Shown: in pieces, positions 58,430 through 64,000 of the stretch
How the letters are laid out: each line of letters starts with the position of its first letter
How positions within the stretch are numbered: position 1 is the stretch's first letter
Assembly: GCF_902635505.1 (NCBI RefSeq)
Contig: NC_045430.1
Location: forward strand, 110,101,925-110,165,924
Source: Sarcophilus harrisii
Lineage: Eukaryota; Chordata; Mammalia; Dasyuromorphia; Dasyuridae
DNA: 64,000 bases
Direction of reading: 5' to 3'
The notes under the pieces: generated by a model
What the model was told of the DNA's origin: nothing
Database searches by the model: none
Seen by the model: only the letters and a program-made list of their open reading frames with translations
Translations under genes and position numbers: made by a program

Positions 58430-58760
58430 TAGCACAGGGCTTCTTAAATTTTTTTCCACTCTCAATCCCTTCTGTCCCATCTTCCTCAAAAAAAATTTTT
58501 TTTTTAACTTAACTTCATCTGGTACTGAGATGTTTCTGGCAGTAAAGTATCTATTTATGTTGTGTGTTCAGAACCAAGGCTAGAGTGAAATCACAGCTAC
58601 AACAGAGACAAGCATTGCCTTGGATTCATTACCCGTCTAATTTTGAATTAATTTTTGGTCATTGCATCCAGAAATCTTTTATGTTTCCAAATTTTTCTTG
58701 ACCCCCATATTCAATTATATGGGGGCATGGTTTAAGAAACTTCGCTCTAGGAAACCCTCT
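58430..58760. other. Unassigned repeat-like sequence
   Basis: GCACAGGGCTTCTTAAATTT and GGTTTAAGAAACTTCGCTCT stand as imperfect inverted ends about 300 bases apart, which hints at an old hAT-type DNA transposon. The family is not certain. Confidence 0.4.
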
Positions 58761-58869
58761 AAGCCCTTATAATAAATTCCAGCAAAGAGAAGGCACCTAC
58801 TTGCAATTCTGAATAAGTAAGGAATTTTTCTTCATGAGGCATTTCCCTTTGCCAATGAAATCCCAGGTG

Positions 58870-59151
58870 TAGTTTCGATTTCTTAAACCCAGTGCCTTGA
58901 TCAAAGCCCCTTTCTAGACTTACCTCTTACTTCCCTAGAGTGCTCTTCCATTCAGGAACTGGTTGTCCTTTATGTCTGGAACTGTCTCCCTCCTCCACTC
59001 CACCTACTGTTATCCCTGGCTTCCTTTAAGTCCCAACTAAAATTTCATCTTTTATTGGAAGCCTTCCCCAGTGTATTTGTGTTAATTATATCCTATATAT
59101 AACTTGCTTTGTATATCCTGGTTTGCATGTTGTTTGTTTGTTTCTCTCTCT

Positions 59152-59189
<38 letters not shown>

Positions 59190-59450
59190 TTCTTTTTCTT
59201 TCTTTCTTTCTTTCCTCCTTTTATTTACAGGTTATATGCATGGGTAACTTTACAGCATTAACAATTGCCAAACCTCTTGTCCCAATTTTTCCCCTCCTTC
59301 CCCCCACCCCCTCCCCTAGATGGCAGGATGACCAGTAGATGTTAAATATATTAAAATATAAATTAGATACACAATAAATATACATGACCAAACCGTTATT
59401 TTTGCACATTGTTTCCCCCATTGTCCTTAAAATTATTATAGAAGGGAAGT
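58870..59450. mobile_element. L2 remnant interrupted by a minus-strand L1 3' end
   Basis: L2 text (TTTAAGTCCCAACTAAAATT, GGAAGCCTTCCCCAGTG) reaches TTTGCATGTTGTTTG at about 59124. A (CT)/(TTTC)-rich tail and an L1 3' end (59218-59398) follow, then TTTGCACATTGTTTCCCCC resumes the L2. The target duplication is imperfect. Confidence 0.75.
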
Positions 59451-59554
59451 TTAGAGATAATCGAGTAGAACCCTTGTCTTTTGAAAGATCAGGAAACTGA
59501 ACCCCACAGTGCAGAAATCAATAGTTTTCGAGTGTCACTTGGGCAATTAAAGCT

Positions 59555-59740
59555 ATGGAGAGAATAAGGGCACGGAGCCTGATTGGACCTTGTTGCGCGT
59601 GCTAGTTGTGTGGTCTTGGGCAAGTTAATTAACCTTTGTTTGCCTTTCTTCCCTCATCTGCAAAATGGGGGTAATAAAAGCACCATCTCCCAGTGTGGTA
59701 GCGAGGATTCAATGTACTTTATAAAGCGCTTCTAGGTGCA
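59555..59740 (+). mobile_element. MIR SINE
   Basis: GTGGTCTTGGGCAAGTTAAT ... CATCTGCAAAATGGGGGTAA ... AAAGCGCTTC is a well-kept MIR core, 700 bases upstream of the NECAP1 start codon. Confidence 0.85.
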
Positions 59741-59999
59741 TGGTAATGTTTGTTTCCTTCTTTATGAAAGAGACAAAAGGTAACTAACCCCAAGGAGTGA
59801 GAGATGGAGCCATCAATTTCGAAAGGCGCAGTCACCCGTCTGACACCTGTTAGCTGGTCCATATTTGTGGACGTTCCTGCGGTTATCCTGATGGAAATCG
59901 CTTTGCAAACTTAAAAGCGCCCTACAAGCTCTCTAATAGGCTGTGGTTACAATGATGATTAGGGAAGGATCTTTCGGGCAATTCCCCCAGCTCAGACTC

Positions 60000-60620
60000 T
60001 GCGGGAGTCCCACTTTGCCACAAAGCGCAACAAAGTTCAGAGATCAAGGCGGAAGCGATTGCTCTGGCGCGGAGCGTTGCCAGTTCCCAAGATGGCTTTC
60101 TCGGCAGAGACGCGCGGAGCCTTTGCCAAAAAGCACTGCGGAGCGCCGTGGCCGTGGATGCCCCCCCGCGAATCGGGAAGGAGGATTTGCCAGCGTATAA
60201 GATGGCCGCTGAGAATGGGCAGCTTTCACCCGTTGCAGGCTTCAACATGGTGGCGCTGCTTTGCGACCTCGAAATGTCTGATGGGTGCTCGCAGGACTCC
60301 CTGGTATCGCGGCACGGAAGTGGCGCCGCCGGACGCCACTGCGGTGACATCACTCCCTGTCCGTCTCCCCCCGCCCCTACCTCCGCCCCCGCTCCGCTCT
60401 GTGTACTCCCTTCTCCCGAAGACTCGGAGAGCGGATCCAAGATGGCGGCCGAGGCGGAGTACGAGTCCATTCTGTGCGTGAAGCCCGAGATCAGCGTCTA
60501 CCGCATCCCGCCGCGCACCTCCAACCGCGGATACAGGTAGTGCGCCCTCGCCCGCGCCTGACGTCCCCTACCTCCGACTTGTCATTTTCCCGTCCCCTTC
60601 CCAGGCTGTGCGCTCCCTGA
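60000..60620 (+). promoter_or_regulatory. NECAP1: CpG island and NECAP1 promoter
   Basis: This is the only long CpG-dense stretch in the window apart from the FOXJ2 Pro/Gln exon. It contains a GC-box-like CCCGCCCCT near 60371, a CRE-like TGACATCA at about 60345, no clear TATA box, and four ATGG-core elements. The transcription start is probably at about 60200-60430. No antisense gene is evident. Confidence 0.8.
60442..60536 (+). CDS. NECAP1: NECAP1 first coding exon
   Basis: NECAP1 is a cytoplasmic adaptor that binds the AP-2 appendage and clathrin-coat proteins and helps endocytosis, notably of synaptic vesicles. Only the first exon is present: [20 protein letters not shown] then [11 protein letters not shown], ending inside an Arg codon (AG|GTAGTG), where human continues with RASDWKLDQPDW. 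It is the start of the PH-like N-terminal domain. It differs from human by a few conservative changes. The start codon sits in CCAAGATGGCGGCC, a good Kozak context. The remaining exons lie beyond the window. NECAP2 shares the family start, but its synteny is different. Confidence 0.95.
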
Positions 60621-60639
60621 GCACTGCCCCCTTCTCCGC

Positions 60640-61400
60640 TGCCTCTTCCCGACCCCCGTCGCGATCTCCTTGACCCCCTCTGGCCGTCCTTCGCCTTGGA
60701 CATTGCCTTCTCTCCCCTCCTCCATCCCATCTCCAGGTTCCACCTGCATTATCATATCCCGACTCACCTTTGGACACCTCCCCTCTCCTTTCTCCCTCAT
60801 TGTCAAACCCCGTCCCGCCCGGGGACCACTTCCATCCTACCTCTCGATTCCAACCCCTAACCCTGGCCACTTCCCATCCCGCCTCTGAACCCCTCCCCCA
60901 TAGGATACCTTCTCCCATCCCCTTTTAAACCATCCTCATCCCCTCTCTAGTTAGACCCAAGAACAGGACTATGAATTTTGGCCCGATGGGAGAGACACCT
61001 GTCACCTGGTCCCTATTCATACCTCATTCTTGCGTTGTCTCAAATGAGATAGCTTGAATTGACTCTGTAACTTAAAAATACTTTATAACTACTTCTTTCT
61101 TTTAGCTGATATTATTATTTTCGCCAGTTCTTGCTGGAAACCAACCACTGCCATTTTCCATTCTGTCTCTGGACCCCTCCCTCCCCAGCCCACTTTTGGA
61201 TTCATCCTTCCACCTGCAGATTGCTATTAGAAACTACTTCCACCTCTTCCCTTCTTCCCCCTCCCATCTCTGGATCGCCTCACAGTCATTGCCACCTTCC
61301 ATCCACCTTTGTCCCCTCACCCCATCAGGAAAATCATAGTCACTCACCATCTCACCTTTGAATTCTCCCTTTCTGATGTGTTCCTTAGTCAATCAGTATG
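60640..61400. repeat. C/T-rich degenerate minisatellite-like block
   Basis: It repeats variants of CATCCCATCTCTGGA...CCCCTCC and CTTTGGACACCTCC. A unit at 60752-60780 recurs at 63243-63271 with one mismatch in 29. Confidence 0.5.
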
Positions 61401-62089
61401 CATTTATCAAGTGCCAGAACCCTAGTGACAGGTTCTCTGGTTCAAACAGTCCTCACCCCTGAAATATTGGTATCCTGTCCCATCTGGGTATTTTTAAAAA
61501 AATTTTTTTCCATACTGTGGCATTCAGTCTATAACTCTGCCATCCCTTCTCCTAATTAACTCTAGTGCTTTCAATAAATCAACAAGTATTTGTTCAGTAC
61601 TTACTATGTGTTGCCCCCTTCTTCCTTAGTCTCTGGGAAAACAAATATTAGAATGAAATCTACTCAGAGTGAGCCTGCTATACTATACTTCCTAATCCCC
61701 TTCTTTGGTATCTCCATAATCTTCCCTACTTCCTTCAGATTACTTTTTTCCTATTCCTTTTTTCCTTTTTCTTCGCATTTTCTTGTGTTTTCACCCATTT
61801 CCTAGTTATCCTTATCTAGCCCCCATACTTTGCAATTAGTCTTCTGAATCCAGCAATCACTATCAAAAATTATTATTCTTGTTCCATTGGTCATAAAAAG
61901 GTGCTCTGTTCTCTTTTGCTTGGTTTCTTCTTTCATTATCAATTTTCTCTTTCTAGGAGGCAAAAACCCTGGCTATTCTTTCTTTCTGATCAAAAATTAC
62001 CTCCATCTTTCTCCCCTGGCATTTCCCAGGACAACCTTTTCTGTTTGTTTTTGTCAGCCTGTTGTCTCTTAGTTTACTTCCCCTGCTTC

Positions 62090-62315
62090 CCAATTAGGAT
62101 AATTACTATTCAGGTCTTTAAGGTTTATAAGGTTCTCCCCCCCATGATCAGCCTGTGAAGTTGGTTGTGCAAGTAATATTATTATCCACATTTTATACAT
62201 GAGAAAACTAAGGGTCAGAAAAGTTGTTTGCAGTCACACAGCCAGTAAGAGTCAAAGCCTAAAATCAAAGCCAGCTTTTCTCATTCTGTTTTCACTCTAC
62301 TATAATATCCATCAT
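62090..62315 (-). mobile_element. MIR SINE fragment
   Basis: TTTTATACATGAGAAAACTA, then CAGTCACACAGCCAGTAAGA, is the MIR core in reverse. Confidence 0.75.
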
Positions 62316-62577
62316 CTGATTATCTACAAACCTTGGATGAGATCTAGGGAGATTCATATAGTACTGATAGAAAGTGACTGTTCTCTTAAATTATTTATAC
62401 ATGTAAGCATCTAACATGAACATGAATAGGCATCTAAATGGTTTCTGTTGATAGAAGAATGTAAATCATAAATCTGTGTGAGGGTAGATTGGCTACCTGG
62501 GCATGTTTAGGATTTTCTAGAGATAATGAGGTGTTAATAAATAAAAAATAAGATAAGAGTTTTGATAAGTTTATGTA

Positions 62578-62610
62578 TCACACACACACACACACATATA
62601 CACACATATA
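62578..62610. repeat. (CA)n microsatellite
   Basis: CACACA units with TATA interruptions. Confidence 0.85.
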
Positions 62611-63339
62611 CTATTTATAATCTGCATAAAAAGAATTTGAGTAATTTTCCAACTTGTTTTAATCAGTAGGAAAACTTTTTTTTATTTGATTGATAACAAC
62701 TTAACCTTACTAGACTTTAGTAGTATCTTACTGTTTAGGCCATCACTGAATGGGCTTGATGGACTTTCCTACTCTTGAAGAGGATGAAAAGAAGAATAGC
62801 AGTAGGGAAAACTTAAAATAGTCTGATTGATATATGTAAGCTGATAGACATTATTCTTTTCTATTAATTGTCCCAGGCTTTCTGAAAAGGAATATCTGAG
62901 GAAAGATTGAGGAAGAAAATACTAACAGTTCTGAAAAGGAAGACTCTAAGGACAAAGCAGCACCTAGAACATTGCCCTGAACTAATAGGCACTTAATAAA
63001 TGCTTACTGAAATTAAATTCTAAATTCTGAAAGATGTGGGAGGAGGGAGGTATTAGAGCTTTTATTGGAAAAAAGTAAGATTTCTTAGCACATAAATGTT
63101 TAATAGATACTTGCTGATTGATTGATTTTGTACTCCAAACTCTTCCCTTGTCCTCAGGACTCCATTATTCACAGTAATTTTTGCATTAAACACTCTGAAT
63201 GATTAAAATCTCCTTTTTTATCTCAGCTCCCCACAGGGGTAGTCATATCCCAACTCACCTTTGGACACCTCTTCCCCTCTTGCCCCTGCCCATCTCTCAT
63301 CCAAAACTATTTTGTAATGTTACCTTTGTCAGCTTAAAC

Positions 63340-64000
63340 TCTGAAATTATCTTTCCTGATCACAATCTCCTTTACTTCCACATTTCTACCTCATTCCTCT
63401 TAAATCTACTTTTTTGGTTTTTGTTAGATCTCTGTTTTTCCTAGTTCTCTCAATTATTTCTGTTCTAGCTTTTCTTCTGTTCATAGCATTGGATCCTATG
63501 GACAACCATATCAGTAATGGGCTCTAACCTTGACTGTTGTGCCTCCTTGTTTTTCCACCATTCACATCCTGCCAAGTCTCCAAAGCTCCGTCATCTAACC
63601 ATCTGGCCACTTTTCTCTGTTCTTCTGCTGACATTCACTGCTGGAGGAAGTTAGACAACTCTGTCAGATGGATCCACAATGAATAAATGTTACCTAAGCT
63701 GAAATGGTCCCTCTCCGTCACACAGCAGCCTTCGTATTGGTTGTTTCTTGGACCATTTCCTTTCTCTTTAAGACAGTAATGCTACACCCCTTCCTCCCCT
63801 CCCCCCCCCCACTTTCTCAGCAGATGACCTTGTTTCTTTAACAGAAAAATGGACCTTGGAAGTTTCTATCTCCCTTGCTTCAAAACTCAGTATCCAAACT
63901 CTCCCTTGGTGCAGTCTCAGAGGATGAAGTTGCCTTCTCTTTGCTTAGATTAATTTTACTTGTTGACTGTATCCTGTGCCCTCTAAGAGCATCCTCTAGG
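63340..64000 (+). mobile_element. Old L2 ORF2 remnant
   Basis: TTTCCTGATCACAATCTCCT, TTGGATCCTATGGACA, CTGGAGGAAGTTAGACAACT and CAGCAGATGACCTTGTTTCT follow the L2 reverse-transcriptase coding region. It runs past the window edge. Confidence 0.6.

Larger units (their letters stand above)
60537..64000 (+). other. NECAP1: NECAP1 intron 1 (partial)
   Basis: It follows a GT donor and contains no further NECAP1 exon. The first 800 bases are C/T-rich with degenerate repeats of a CATCCC-CTCTGGAC-type theme. Farther on come a MIR copy, a CA microsatellite and an L2 remnant. Stretches around 61380-62090 and 62630-63190 are low-complexity, T-rich and unassigned. Confidence 0.8.

Overview
The window is nuclear DNA from a mammal, almost certainly a marsupial. 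The genes are split by GT-AG introns and match eutherian FOXJ2, C3AR1 and NECAP1. The repeat load is of marsupial type: many 5'-truncated L1 elements with the metatherian L1 3' ends, tRNA-derived SINEs with an RTE-like tail, old L2 and MIR copies, and an OposCharlie1-like hAT miniature element. I cannot name the species; an American or Australian marsupial would both fit. All identifications come from reading the sequence and from memory of the families, not from a search.

Layout. Positions 1-16465 hold the 3' part of FOXJ2 (plus strand): nine coding exons from the middle of the forkhead domain to the stop codon, then a 3' UTR of about 2.5 kb. The first coding exons lie upstream of the window. 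Its introns carry antisense L1 copies, a hAT element and SINEs, plus a partial second copy of one of its own exons. Positions 16466-22971 are the convergent spacer. C3AR1 (minus strand, 22972-24471) encodes the complement C3a receptor in one coding exon; its 5' non-coding exon was not located. Positions 24472-60000 are about 35 kb with no gene I can support. They are filled with L2 remnants, nested L1s, solo LTR fossils, SINEs, microsatellites and a 550-bp purine-rich block. At 60000-60600 a CpG island marks the NECAP1 promoter, and the first coding exon of NECAP1 (plus strand, 60442-60536) opens there. The rest, to 64000, is NECAP1 intron 1.

The order FOXJ2(+) / C3AR1(-) / NECAP1(+) is the order known from human 12p13, which supports all three identifications. 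The genes do not form a pathway: FOXJ2 is a transcription factor, C3AR1 an anaphylatoxin receptor, NECAP1 a clathrin-adaptor accessory protein. I found no tRNA, rRNA, CRISPR array or prokaryote-like system, and I see no undescribed biological system. The best leads are a relic duplicated exon and a second in-frame splice donor in FOXJ2, an L1-L1 chimera inside a single target-site duplication, a cluster of YY1-like sites at the NECAP1 start, and a strong strand bias of L1 insertions.
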